Assembly: GCA_034178815.1 (NCBI GenBank)
Contig: JAXFQS010000147.1
Span: 1 to 10,746 of the forward strand
Length of the DNA: 10,746 nt
Source of the DNA: JAXFQS01 sp034178815
GTDB taxonomy: Bacteria > Verrucomicrobiota > Kiritimatiellia > RFP12 > DVOR01
Direction: 5' to 3'
Shown here: piece by piece, positions 1-6,672 of the stretch
Layout: each line of letters begins with the position of its first letter
How positions within the stretch are numbered: the stretch's first letter is position 1
Translations under genes and position numbers: made by a program
The notes under the pieces: generated by a model
Told to the model about the DNA's origin: nothing
What the model saw: the letters and a program-made list of their open reading frames with translations, nothing else
Databases searched by the model: none

Positions 1-2042
1 CCGACGGCAAGATTGACTTCTCTGGAGATGATTCCGCCCTCGAAGCGGCTATTGCTACGCCAACCCCACAGCGCATATTCCAGGTGCGTGAGGCCCTTGC
101 CAGAGGTTGGAGTGTGGCTCGCATCAACCAACTCACGCAAATCGACCCCTGGTTCCTAGAACAGATGCGGCAACTCGTCAAACAGGCCGAAGCCATTGCG
201 TCCTGCGGTAGCCTAGAAGCCTTCGCCCGAAATCCGGAGCAACTCGCCTGCGCCAAGGCAAAAGGCTTTTCAGACCGCCAGATTGCCTACTTACTGCATA
301 CGGACGAGGAGGCTGTGCGCCAACTCCGCTACGGGAAAGGAATCGAACCAGTCTATGGATTGGTTGATACTTGTGCGGCGGAGTTCAAAGCCTTCACCCC
401 CTACTTCTATTCTCGCTGGGGTGCTTGCGATGAAAGTTCCACGTTGCCGGAAACCAAATCCAAGGGGAAGGTGATGATTCTCGGTGGGGGACCAAACCGC
501 ATTGGACAGGGAATCGAGTTCGACTACTGTTGCGTCCATGCCTGTTATGCGTTGCACGAGGCCGGGTATGAGACGATTATGGTCAATTCTAACCCGGAGA
601 CGGTCTCTACGGACTATGACACTTCGGATCGTCTCTATTTCGAGCCGCTGACGCTTGAGGATGTCTTGACCATTTATCGGCGCGAACAATGCCAGGGGAT
701 GATTGTGCAGTTTGGGGGGCAGACGCCGCTGAATTTGGCTATGTCGCTCAAGCGCAATGGGGTGCGAATTCTGGGTACTTCTCCCGAATCGATTGAACAG
801 GCGGAGGATCGGGAGTTTTTCAAGGAGTTGGCTGAGCGGGTTGGTGTCCGGCAGCCGGCAAACGGTACGGCGATGACCTATGACGAGGCTTTGGAGGTGG
901 CGCATCGGATTGGTTTCCCGGTATTGGTTCGGCCCTCTTTTGTGCTTGGGGGGCGTGCTATGGCCATTGCTTACGATGAGGCGAGTTTCGAGCCGTTTGC
1001 TAGGGAGGCGTTTGCGGCTTCTGAGGGACATCCGGTTCTGATTGACAAGTTCCTGTCGAACGCCATCGAGGTTGATGTGGATTGTATTTCAGACGGGGAG
1101 ATTCAGTTGCTTGGTGCCATTATGGAGCATGTCGAGAAGGCTGGAATCCATTCTGGGGATTCGGCCTGCATGATTCCGCCCAATAGTCTCTCCGAGGGTA
1201 TTTGCGAGCAAATTCGGCAGTATACATACGCTTTGGCGCGGGAGCTCCATGTGGTTGGGCTGATGAATGTTCAGTACGCGGTCCAGGATGGCGTGGTGTA
1301 TATTATCGAGGTGAATCCTCGGGCTTCGCGCACGATTCCTTTTGTCTCGAAGGTGACTGGGATTCCTTTTGCGAAGGTGGCGGCGCGGGTTATGGCCGGC
1401 GAGAAACTGCGGGAGATTGGGTTGGTTCGCGAGCCTGTTTTGCCGTATCACGCGGTGAAGGAGGCTGTGATTCCGTTTCATAGGTTTCCGGGGTGCGATG
1501 TCTTGCTTACTCCCGAGATGCACTCGACCGGCGAGGTGATGGGGATTGACCTTGATTTGGGGATGGCTTATGTCAAGAGTCAGCTCGGGGCGGGCAATAC
1601 GATTCCCGAGTCGGGCTCTATTTTCCTGAGTGCGGCCACTGAGAAGGATGGGGTTGTGGCGTGCGCGAAAGAGTTGGCGGCGATGGGCTTCAAACTCTAC
1701 GCGACGAGGGGTACGGCGACGGCTTTGTGGAATGCCGGTTTGAGTCCGGGCGCTGTCTACCGAATCGAGAGCGGGCGTCCGAACATCTTGGATTTGATGG
1801 CCCAGCACGCGGTTCAGTGGATTGTCAACCTGCCGTCCGGTTCGTCGGCGCACCGCGATGAAATCCGTATGCGTACGGAGGCGGTGCGCAGGGGCATTCC
1901 GATGACGACGACGCTCCGAGGTCTGCAGGCGGCGGTTGATGGGCTCAAGACGCTCCGGTTGATGAAGTCGCCCGAAGTCCTCTCCCTACAAGAGTTCCAC
2001 AAGCATATTCGCAACGCCTGCCGTTTGCGTGCCGCCCGCTAG
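1..2042 (+). CDS. carB: Carbamoyl-phosphate synthase large subunit (5' end outside window)
   Basis: The frame is open from base 3 to the TAG at 2040-2042, giving 679 visible residues against about 1,070 for the whole family; the first ATP-grasp half lies upstream. CarB makes carbamoyl phosphate from bicarbonate, ATP and ammonia delivered by CarA, feeding pyrimidine and arginine synthesis in the cytoplasm. Visible residues about 1-150 match the oligomerisation domain (NQLTQIDPWFL). Residues about 156-540 are the carbamoyl-phosphate ATP-grasp half, with KVMILGGGPNRIGQG, the stretch around NPETVSTDYDTSDRLYFEP, VRPSFVLGGRAM, GIHSGDSAC and EVNPRASRT. The last 140 or so residues are the MGS-like allosteric domain (ATRGTATAL keeps the two threonines of the effector pocket). 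The GTG at 84 is internal to the family, not the start. carA follows after 9 bases. The coding strand changes from C-rich to G-rich around 560. The identification is firm by recall of the family. Confidence 0.97.
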   Translation, partial: DGKIDFSGDDSALEAAIATPTPQRIFQVREALARGWSVARINQLTQIDPWFLEQMRQLVKQAEAIASCGSLEAFARNPEQLACAKAKGFSDRQIAYLLHTDEEAVRQLRYGKGIEPVYGLVDTCAAEFKAFTPYFYSRWGACDESSTLPETKSKGKVMILGGGPNRIGQGIEFDYCCVHACYALHEAGYETIMVNSNPETVSTDYDTSDRLYFEPLTLEDVLTIYRREQCQGMIVQFGGQTPLNLAMSLKRNGVRILGTSPESIEQAEDREFFKELAERVGVRQPANGTAMTYDEALEVAHRIGFPVLVRPSFVLGGRAMAIAYDEASFEPFAREAFAASEGHPVLIDKFLSNAIEVDVDCISDGEIQLLGAIMEHVEKAGIHSGDSACMIPPNSLSEGICEQIRQYTYALARELHVVGLMNVQYAVQDGVVYIIEVNPRASRTIPFVSKVTGIPFAKVAARVMAGEKLREIGLVREPVLPYHAVKEAVIPFHRFPGCDVLLTPEMHSTGEVMGIDLDLGMAYVKSQLGAGNTIPESGSIFLSAATEKDGVVACAKELAAMGFKLYATRGTATALWNAGLSPGAVYRIESGRPNILDLMAQHAVQWIVNLPSGSSAHRDEIRMRTEAVRRGIPMTTTLRGLQAAVDGLKTLRLMKSPEVLSLQEFHKHIRNACRLRAAR

Positions 2043-2045
2043 GAG
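2041..2045 (+). promoter_or_regulatory. Ribosome binding site of carA, overlapping carB stop
   Basis: AGGAG begins inside the TAG stop of carB and lies 6 bases before the carA ATG at 2052. The ribosome ending carB therefore covers the carA initiation site, which suggests translational coupling and balanced synthesis of the two subunits (inference). Confidence 0.8.
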
Positions 2046-2051
2046 ATTGAT

Positions 2052-3188
2052 ATGAAGCAGAAACCTTTTATCGCATTCGCGGACGGCACGGTTCTTGAGG
2101 CCAGAAGTTTTGGCGCGGATACCAATGTCTTGGGGGAAGTCATATTTAACACCGGGATGACGGGGTACCAAGAAATTCTGACCGATCCTTCCTATAAAGG
2201 CCAGATTGTCACACTAACCTATCCCGAAATCGGCAACACCGGATTCAACCCCGAGGATTACGAGTCGGCAGCGATTCAGGCAAACGGACTGCTGGTTCAC
2301 CACTACAATCCCCCGTCGAACTACCGCTCGCGTCAATCCCTCGCCGAAGCGCTCATCGCCGCCGGCATCCCGGCGCTTGAAGCCATCGACACGCGCGCGC
2401 TGACCCTGCGCCTAAGGGAAAACGGCTCACAGAAGGCCTTCCTCTGTGCGACCGGCACCATTCCTCACGAAGAAGCCGTCGCCCGCGCTCGCGCCTGGGA
2501 AGGGCTGGATGGACAGGACTACGCGTCCCGCGTGACCACTGACCGCCCCTACGATGTCGATACCCATCCCCTCGCTTGCGAGAACGAGTGGACTCGGCCG
2601 CCGTTGGCTGAGCCCCCCGTTTCAATCGTCTGCTACGACTTCGGCGTGAAGTACAACATCCTCCGTGAACTGAAACGGGCCGGCTTCTCCGTGCGCGTAG
2701 TCCCCGCCCGAACCCCTGCCGAAGAGGTTCTGCAACTGAATCCCCAGGGCGTCTTCCTATCCAACGGCCCGGCAGACCCCGCCGCCGTCACCTACGCGAT
2801 TGACAACATCAAGCGGCTTTTGGGAAAGGTGCCCATCTTTGGCATCTGTCTCGGGCACCAGTTGCTCGGTACGGCACTCGGCGGACGGACCATTCGCCTC
2901 AAGTTCGGCCACCACGGCTGCAACCACCCCGTTATCGACCTCGCGACCAAGGCCGTTGCCATTACCTCCCAGAACCACAACTTCTGTCTCGACGCCGAAT
3001 CCCTCGACCCCAAGACAGTCGAAGTGACCCATCTGAACCTCAATGACCAGACTATCGAAGGCATCCGAGCCCTCCATCTGCCCGCCTTTTCCGTGCAATA
3101 CCATCCCGAAGCCGCCCCCGGTCCGCACGACGCCAACTACCTCTTCGCCGAGTTCAGGAAGCTCATCGGGAAACAAAGGAAAAACTGA
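2052..3188 (+). CDS. carA: Carbamoyl-phosphate synthase small subunit
   Basis: This 378-residue protein is the glutamine amidotransferase subunit that hydrolyses glutamine and channels ammonia to CarB. Residues about 5-130 are the CarA-specific N-terminal domain (FADGTVLEARSFG, GEVIFNTGMTGYQEILTDPSY, YPEIGNTG). Residues about 192-375 are a class I GATase domain with the nucleophile in GICLGHQLLG (Cys266), FGHHGCNHP and SQNHNF, and the triad partners His351 and Glu353 in QYHPEA. The length is normal (E. coli has 382). The ATG at 2052 is chosen for its AGGAG and because the family motif starts a few residues in. It lies downstream of carB, the opposite of the usual order, and is followed after 5 bases by dus. 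The coding strand is C-rich, unlike the adjoining carB 3' part. All catalytic residues are present, so it should be active. Confidence 0.97.
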   Translation: MKQKPFIAFADGTVLEARSFGADTNVLGEVIFNTGMTGYQEILTDPSYKGQIVTLTYPEIGNTGFNPEDYESAAIQANGLLVHHYNPPSNYRSRQSLAEALIAAGIPALEAIDTRALTLRLRENGSQKAFLCATGTIPHEEAVARARAWEGLDGQDYASRVTTDRPYDVDTHPLACENEWTRPPLAEPPVSIVCYDFGVKYNILRELKRAGFSVRVVPARTPAEEVLQLNPQGVFLSNGPADPAAVTYAIDNIKRLLGKVPIFGICLGHQLLGTALGGRTIRLKFGHHGCNHPVIDLATKAVAITSQNHNFCLDAESLDPKTVEVTHLNLNDQTIEGIRALHLPAFSVQYHPEAAPGPHDANYLFAEFRKLIGKQRKN

Positions 3189-3193
3189 GTCGG

Positions 3194-4153
3194 ATGGGCA
3201 CCATTCCCCTCCATTTGGCTCCGATGGCGAGCGTCACAAATCCGCCTATGCGCGTCGTTTCGAGGCGTTGCGGCGCAGCGCGGTGCTACACCGAAATGGT
3301 CAATGCCCGTGCCATCGCCCGCCGCATTCCCAATGCCCTCGGTCTCTTGGCGTGCTTGCCGGAAGAGGATGGAACGCCAATCGTCGCACATCTCTATGGC
3401 GCAGACGAGAACGACCTCGCTGAAGCGGCAACCTATGTCACCGATACAGGACGCTTCTGTGCCATCGACTTGAACGCCGGATGCCCCTCTCCGACGATTA
3501 CTCGTCTGGGCGCAGGTTCGGCCCTGATCCGCACGCCAGAACGCATCGCAAAGTTAATCGAAGCCATACGATCACGCACTCATCTGCCCGTCACCCTCAA
3601 GACAAGACTCGGACCAAACCCGCGGGATATTCGCATCTTCGAGATTGTCCGGTTGGCTGAAAACGCCGGCGTCTCAGCAATCGCCGTGCATGCCAGATTC
3701 ACTTCGGAGGGACACTCAGGAGCCCCCTATTACGACCTCCTGCGCGAAACGAAATCCATCGCTCGTGTGCCGATTTGGGGAAACGGAAATGGCAGAGACC
3801 AAGCCGGAATCGAAGCCTTGAAAGCGTGTGGCGTGGATGCCGTATTGGTCGCACGCGGCGCCATTGGAAACCCCTGGATCTTTAGTGACTGCCGCAGACC
3901 ATCAGGGGCGGAAGTGCTGGAAATGCTCAGGTTTCACCTAGAACTGGAGTATCGCTATCGTGCACTCCTCGTCCAAAAGGGATTTCTAGCCTCAGAAGGC
4001 TCCGAATCCCAAGCGGCTGTAGCCGCCTTCCGTAGCCACTTGTTCCGCTATTTAAGTGGTCGCCCAGGTGCGAATAACCTCAGAGCAGGGCTATCAGGCT
4101 ATCGCACGGTCGAAGATATTATGAGGGCGGTGGAGCCTGTTCTTCAGGACTGA
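3194..4153 (+). CDS. tRNA-dihydrouridine synthase, DusB-like
   Basis: This 319-residue FMN enzyme family reduces specific uridines in the tRNA D-loop to dihydrouridine using NADPH. An FMN-binding TIM barrel is visible: LAPMASVTNPPMR near the N terminus, YTEMV, DLNAGCPSP with the presumed catalytic Cys97, FMN-contacting Lys136 in VTLKTRLG, His166 in AVHAR, GNGN, and the phosphate loop ARGAIGNPWIF. The C-terminal third fits the helical tRNA-binding domain. The usual GCPxxKV reads GCPSPTI here, so the conserved lysine after the cysteine is missing; this makes assignment to DusA, DusB or DusC uncertain. The start is 5 bases after carA; the best ribosome site (AAAGGA, 3175-3180) is rather far at 13 bases, so coupling to carA is likely. 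The 3' end overlaps the converging gene at 4144 by 10 bases. Confidence 0.92.
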   Translation: MGTIPLHLAPMASVTNPPMRVVSRRCGAARCYTEMVNARAIARRIPNALGLLACLPEEDGTPIVAHLYGADENDLAEAATYVTDTGRFCAIDLNAGCPSPTITRLGAGSALIRTPERIAKLIEAIRSRTHLPVTLKTRLGPNPRDIRIFEIVRLAENAGVSAIAVHARFTSEGHSGAPYYDLLRETKSIARVPIWGNGNGRDQAGIEALKACGVDAVLVARGAIGNPWIFSDCRRPSGAEVLEMLRFHLELEYRYRALLVQKGFLASEGSESQAAVAAFRSHLFRYLSGRPGANNLRAGLSGYRTVEDIMRAVEPVLQD

Positions 4154-4875
4154 TGGTTGCCGCAAAGAGTGGCCCGCTTTTCCAAGAAAAACACCGCGCA
4201 AAAGGCTCCTGTCAGGGCAGTCGCAACCAATGCGACCGCCATACCATTGACAGGCAATCCAGCCAGCGCGGCTTCAAGTCCGTCGGGCAGTCTTGAGGAG
4301 AACGGAACTGCAGGCAAAAGCAGCAATGGGGCCCAGACCGGGAGACGAAGGGCAACGGTGGCAAAGAGCGCTTCCGCCGTCCCAATAGCCAAGTGCAGGG
4401 CCAACAGAGGGAGTAGTACATCTGTCCGTCCTGCAAGGGCAAGGAGTAGACCGCAAGATACCGCTGCGGCCAGGACGGATGCAAGTCCCGCTATGGCTCG
4501 CGGCTTGATGAGACCACCAACCAGTGGCGCGACAATGGCGATGTTGAGGATATTCGCTCCCAAGGTGTCTATTCCTCCATCTCCCAGAATCGCTTGCACA
4601 ACAAGGACTCCTGCTGTCGTAATCATCGCAAAGGGGATTCCCAAGAGCCGTGCCGCAAAGGCTGCACCAAGGATATGGCCAGAAATGCCGGGGACGATTG
4701 GGAAGTTGACCGCCTGTAATACCAAGAGGGATGCCGCAACGGTGAGGATTCGTTGGTATGTCGGTTTCTCAATCTGCCGTTTGGCATAGAGGAGGGCTCC
4801 GCCAAGTGCGGCGGTGGCGAGTGTCCAGGTGATTGGGCAGAGGGTTGGATTGAGGGTTTCGCTGGGCAGGTGCAT
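4144..4875 (-). CDS. CbiM/NikM-like ECF cobalt/nickel substrate-binding membrane protein with PDGLE tail
   Basis: This 243-residue, very hydrophobic protein has about seven or eight membrane segments. It matches the CbiM/NikM family, the S component that binds Co2+ or Ni2+ in energy-coupling-factor importers. The N terminus begins M-H-L-P, and the family's metal ligands Met1, His2 and His67 (SGHILG) are all present. NFPIVPG, LGANILN and HLAIGTAEAL are further family signatures. The usual MHIPDG reads MHLPSE. Residues 197-201 are PDGLE, the hallmark of CbiN/NikN, followed by one last membrane span at about 211-231; the CbiN-like part is thus fused but very short. Start: an upstream AGAAAGG (4882-4888) stands 6 bases from the ATG, and the family requires exactly this N terminus. 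It is the last gene of its operon, 24 bases after panE, with no EcfT or ATPase gene after it. Metal specificity cannot be told; I saw no cobalamin riboswitch. Confidence 0.88.
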   Translation of the reverse strand: MHLPSETLNPTLCPITWTLATAALGGALLYAKRQIEKPTYQRILTVAASLLVLQAVNFPIVPGISGHILGAAFAARLLGIPFAMITTAGVLVVQAILGDGGIDTLGANILNIAIVAPLVGGLIKPRAIAGLASVLAAAVSCGLLLALAGRTDVLLPLLALHLAIGTAEALFATVALRLPVWAPLLLLPAVPFSSRLPDGLEAALAGLPVNGMAVALVATALTGAFCAVFFLEKRATLCGNHQS

Positions 4876-4899
4876 GGTGGGCCTTTCTTTTGAAACGGG

Positions 4900-5856
4900 T
4901 TAGGGATGAAGACGCAGGTGGGCGAAGTGGGCGGCAATGCGGTCGTATGTCGGCAGGGGAATATGGTGGGCGTGTCCGAGATCGACGAGATCGAAGAGGA
5001 GACTTTGTATTTCGGACTGGTGCCCGGCGGCAAGGTCTTTCTGCATCGAGGCGGTGGAGGCGGGGTCGAGGGAGTCAATAATGGAGAGGTTATAGTTGAC
5101 GGGATCGGTGGATGTGGTTATCCCGCAGGCTTGGGCGATGGCGGCTGATTCGCGGCTCAGACCGATGAAGGTTTGGCGCGGTATGGAGTCTTTGCGCTGA
5201 ATGGGGCCCATAGGAATGTTGTGATAGGCTCCTGTGCAGGCCATGGCGGAGATGAAGGCCCACTTGACGAAGGTGTCGCGGTTGATGTCGGTGGAAATCT
5301 CGGGGGTGATGTGGGCGTCTTGAAGGGCTTTCGACAGGCTGAGGAGGTGTTGCTCGGGGACGGGCTGTTCGGTTCGAACTCCGTAGACGAGGCGGAAGAT
5401 GCGCCCCATCTGGGTTATTTCGCCTGGGGCGGAGCGGAAGGCGACGATGTAGATGCATCCGTCCAACACTTGCGCGTGGGGGAGGAGTTGGGCGAGGCGG
5501 TGTCCGTGGCCATAACCGTTGAGAATGGGAATGACCAAGGTGTCGGGGGTGATGGCTTTGGCTAGTTGGGGGGCAATATCGTCGATGGAGTAACTTTTGA
5601 CGCAGAGGAAGATGACATCGGCGGGTGTAGTGCAGGTCTCGGCGGTCGTTGCTTTGACCGGGATGGTGTGGTTGCCTAGGAGGTCGGATTTGAGGCGGAG
5701 ACCATCGCGTTGAAGGGCGCGCAGGTGTTCGCCGCGGGCTAGGAATGTGACATCGTGGCCGCGCAGGGCGAGGAAGGCGCCGATGGCTCCTCCGACGCCG
5801 CCGGTACCGGCAATCAGGTATCGGACTTTATTTGGGGTGGGGGAGGGGCTGGTCAT
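4900..5856 (-). CDS. panE: 2-dehydropantoate 2-reductase family protein (PanE/ApbA)
   Basis: This 318-residue cytoplasmic NADPH enzyme family reduces ketopantoate to pantoate in pantothenate and CoA synthesis. The N-terminal Rossmann domain has the dinucleotide loop GTGGVG at residues 17-22, CVKSY with Lys87, and NGYG with Asn113. The C-terminal helical domain has the catalytic lysine in FVKWAF (Lys198), Ser270, and Glu282 in SEIQSL, placed as in the characterised enzyme. The length is slightly above E. coli PanE (303). Its ATG shares bases with the TGA of the upstream gene (ATGA), and there is no convincing ribosome site, so translational coupling is likely. The family contains many relatives acting on other 2-keto acids and no panB or panC is in view, so ketopantoate as the true substrate is inferred. 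Confidence 0.87.
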   Translation of the reverse strand: MTSPSPTPNKVRYLIAGTGGVGGAIGAFLALRGHDVTFLARGEHLRALQRDGLRLKSDLLGNHTIPVKATTAETCTTPADVIFLCVKSYSIDDIAPQLAKAITPDTLVIPILNGYGHGHRLAQLLPHAQVLDGCIYIVAFRSAPGEITQMGRIFRLVYGVRTEQPVPEQHLLSLSKALQDAHITPEISTDINRDTFVKWAFISAMACTGAYHNIPMGPIQRKDSIPRQTFIGLSRESAAIAQACGITTSTDPVNYNLSIIDSLDPASTASMQKDLAAGHQSEIQSLLFDLVDLGHAHHIPLPTYDRIAAHFAHLRLHP

Positions 5857-6383
5857 TGAACGCTACGGCCGAGTTCGTAGGCTTGGCGGGGGAAATCGGT
5901 CTTCAAAACTTCGCCCTTGCCGTAGACTCCTGTGGCGGCGACATAACCTGCTTCGACGGAACCATCGTAGCAGGCGAGGAAGCCGCGCAGGGCTCCGAGG
6001 GTTCCGGCGAACATCTCTGGGTCGGTGTCGGCCATGGCCAGCAGGTAGTAGAAGGTCTTGTTCTGCATCTTGCGGTAGATTGCCACGGATCGGTCGAAGA
6101 GGGCTTTGAGCTGGGCGGAGAGGGAGTAGAAGTAGACGGGGGTGGCCAGCACGATGACATCGGCGCGGAGCATTTTGTCGAGAATGGCGGCGACATCGTC
6201 TTTCTGGTGGTTGGCTTGACGGTCGAAGTCGGTGGTGAAGAATCCAATCCGCTTCTCTGCGAGGCTGACTTTTTCGACGGTGTGGCCAGTCTCTGACGCG
6301 CCCCGCATAAACTCGTCGCAGAGCAAATCAGTGTTCCCTTGGCGGCGCGGGGAGCCGGATAGAATCAAAATTTGTCTTCCCAT
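5853..6383 (-). CDS. Flavodoxin-fold NAD(P)H-dependent oxidoreductase
   Basis: This 176-residue protein belongs to the NADPH-dependent FMN reductase / multimeric flavodoxin group. The FMN-phosphate loop is ILSGSPRRQGNT (residues 7-18), and the second flavin loop is ADVIVLATPVYFYSLSAQLKALFDR-like around residues 75-98. Relatives with this architecture usually carry a run of cysteines between these loops (C-x2-C type) that binds an iron-sulfur cluster or is redox active. Here that stretch (IGFFTTDFDRQ, 46-56) has none; the only cysteines are 22 and 138. The start at 6383 is chosen over upstream in-frame codons because GGAGGT stands 5 bases before it and because the protein family begins right there. 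It is the first gene of a three-gene operon and overlaps panE by 4 bases. Electron donor and acceptor are unknown. Confidence 0.85.
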   Translation of the reverse strand: MGRQILILSGSPRRQGNTDLLCDEFMRGASETGHTVEKVSLAEKRIGFFTTDFDRQANHQKDDVAAILDKMLRADVIVLATPVYFYSLSAQLKALFDRSVAIYRKMQNKTFYYLLAMADTDPEMFAGTLGALRGFLACYDGSVEAGYVAATGVYGKGEVLKTDFPRQAYELGRSVQ

Positions 6384-6388
6384 ACAAG

Positions 6389-6394
6389 ACCTCC
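6389..6394 (-). promoter_or_regulatory. Ribosome binding site of the flavodoxin-fold gene
   Basis: On the minus strand GGAGGT lies 5 bases before the ATG at 6383. It is the strongest such site in this operon and decides the start: the open frame extends 35 codons further upstream, but that extension would run across the promoter at 6444-6472. Confidence 0.85.
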
Positions 6395-6443
6395 GTTTCC
6401 AATGCTCTCGGCGCGGAACCCCCGTGCCATCGCATCGCCCAAG

Positions 6444-6472
6444 AGTATAACACGAAGCGTGCGTGGGTTCAA
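6444..6472 (-). promoter_or_regulatory. Sigma70-like promoter of the minus-strand operon
   Basis: Read on the minus strand, TTGAAC (6472-6467) and TATACT (6449-6444) are separated by exactly 17 bases. The -10 matches the consensus at five of six positions and the -35 at four of six. Transcription would begin near 6437, giving an untranslated leader of about 54 bases before the ATG at 6383. No other convincing promoter was seen upstream of panE or the cbiM-like gene. Confidence 0.7.
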
Positions 6473-6558
6473 GCGCAACTTGTCGCATGCCGCGCCAAGG
6501 CTTCTCTCCGGAGGTAGCAACGATGCGCCCTCTGTCCTACGCAGGAGCGGATGGCGGA

Positions 6559-6595
6559 GGTTGGTACCTCTGGAAGAGGGAAGTGCCTACCAACT
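6559..6595. other. Nested inverted repeat in the divergent intergenic region
   Basis: GTTGGTA (6560-6566) is matched by TACCAAC (6588-6594). Inside it lies a second perfect hairpin, CCTCT-GGA-AGAGG (6567-6579). A G-T pair extends the outer stem by one. It lies between the two divergent promoters, about 12 bases before the plus-strand -35 box, and has no T-run after it, so it is not a terminator in either direction. It could be an operator for a dimeric regulator or a structured leader RNA. I recognise no known riboswitch. Confidence 0.5.
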
Positions 6596-6606
6596 GCTCT
6601 TTAAGG

Positions 6607-6635
6607 TTGCAAAGAGTCGCCCCATGCGCTATACT
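6607..6635 (+). promoter_or_regulatory. Sigma70-like promoter of pyrH-frr
   Basis: TTGCAA (6607-6612) and TATACT (6630-6635) are 17 bases apart. The predicted transcript begins near 6642, about 30 bases before the pyrH ATG. The -10 hexamer is identical to that of the divergent promoter at 6444-6449. The position rules out an upstream start for pyrH from this transcript. Confidence 0.72.
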
Positions 6636-6672
6636 ATCACCATCGCAACCGCATAATCCCCTTGCCCAGACT

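Noticed and set aside
291..1853. Two long minus-strand open frames opposite carB
   Set aside because: They lie fully within conserved carB sequence, have Arg/His-rich composition without motifs, and lack ribosome sites.
4876..4899. Cobalamin riboswitch before the cbiM-like gene
   Set aside because: Only 24 bases separate it from panE, too short for the element, and no B12-box-like sequence was seen in the panE 3' end.
5747..6296. Plus-strand open frames opposite panE and the flavodoxin-fold gene
   Set aside because: The minus-strand products match known families with correct motifs, operon overlap and ribosome sites; the plus-strand frames do not.
6494..6525. Resemblance of CCGGAGGTAGCA to the core loop of small SRP RNA
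   Set aside because: One base of the tetraloop side is missing and the opposite strand of the symmetric loop (CAGG) is not found, so the fold cannot be built; it reads better as a ribosome-site-like sequence before an ATG.
6559..6595. Hairpin as a terminator or a known riboswitch
   Set aside because: No T-run follows on either strand, and I could not match it to conserved cores of the PyrR-binding, T-box, TPP, fluoride or cobalamin elements.
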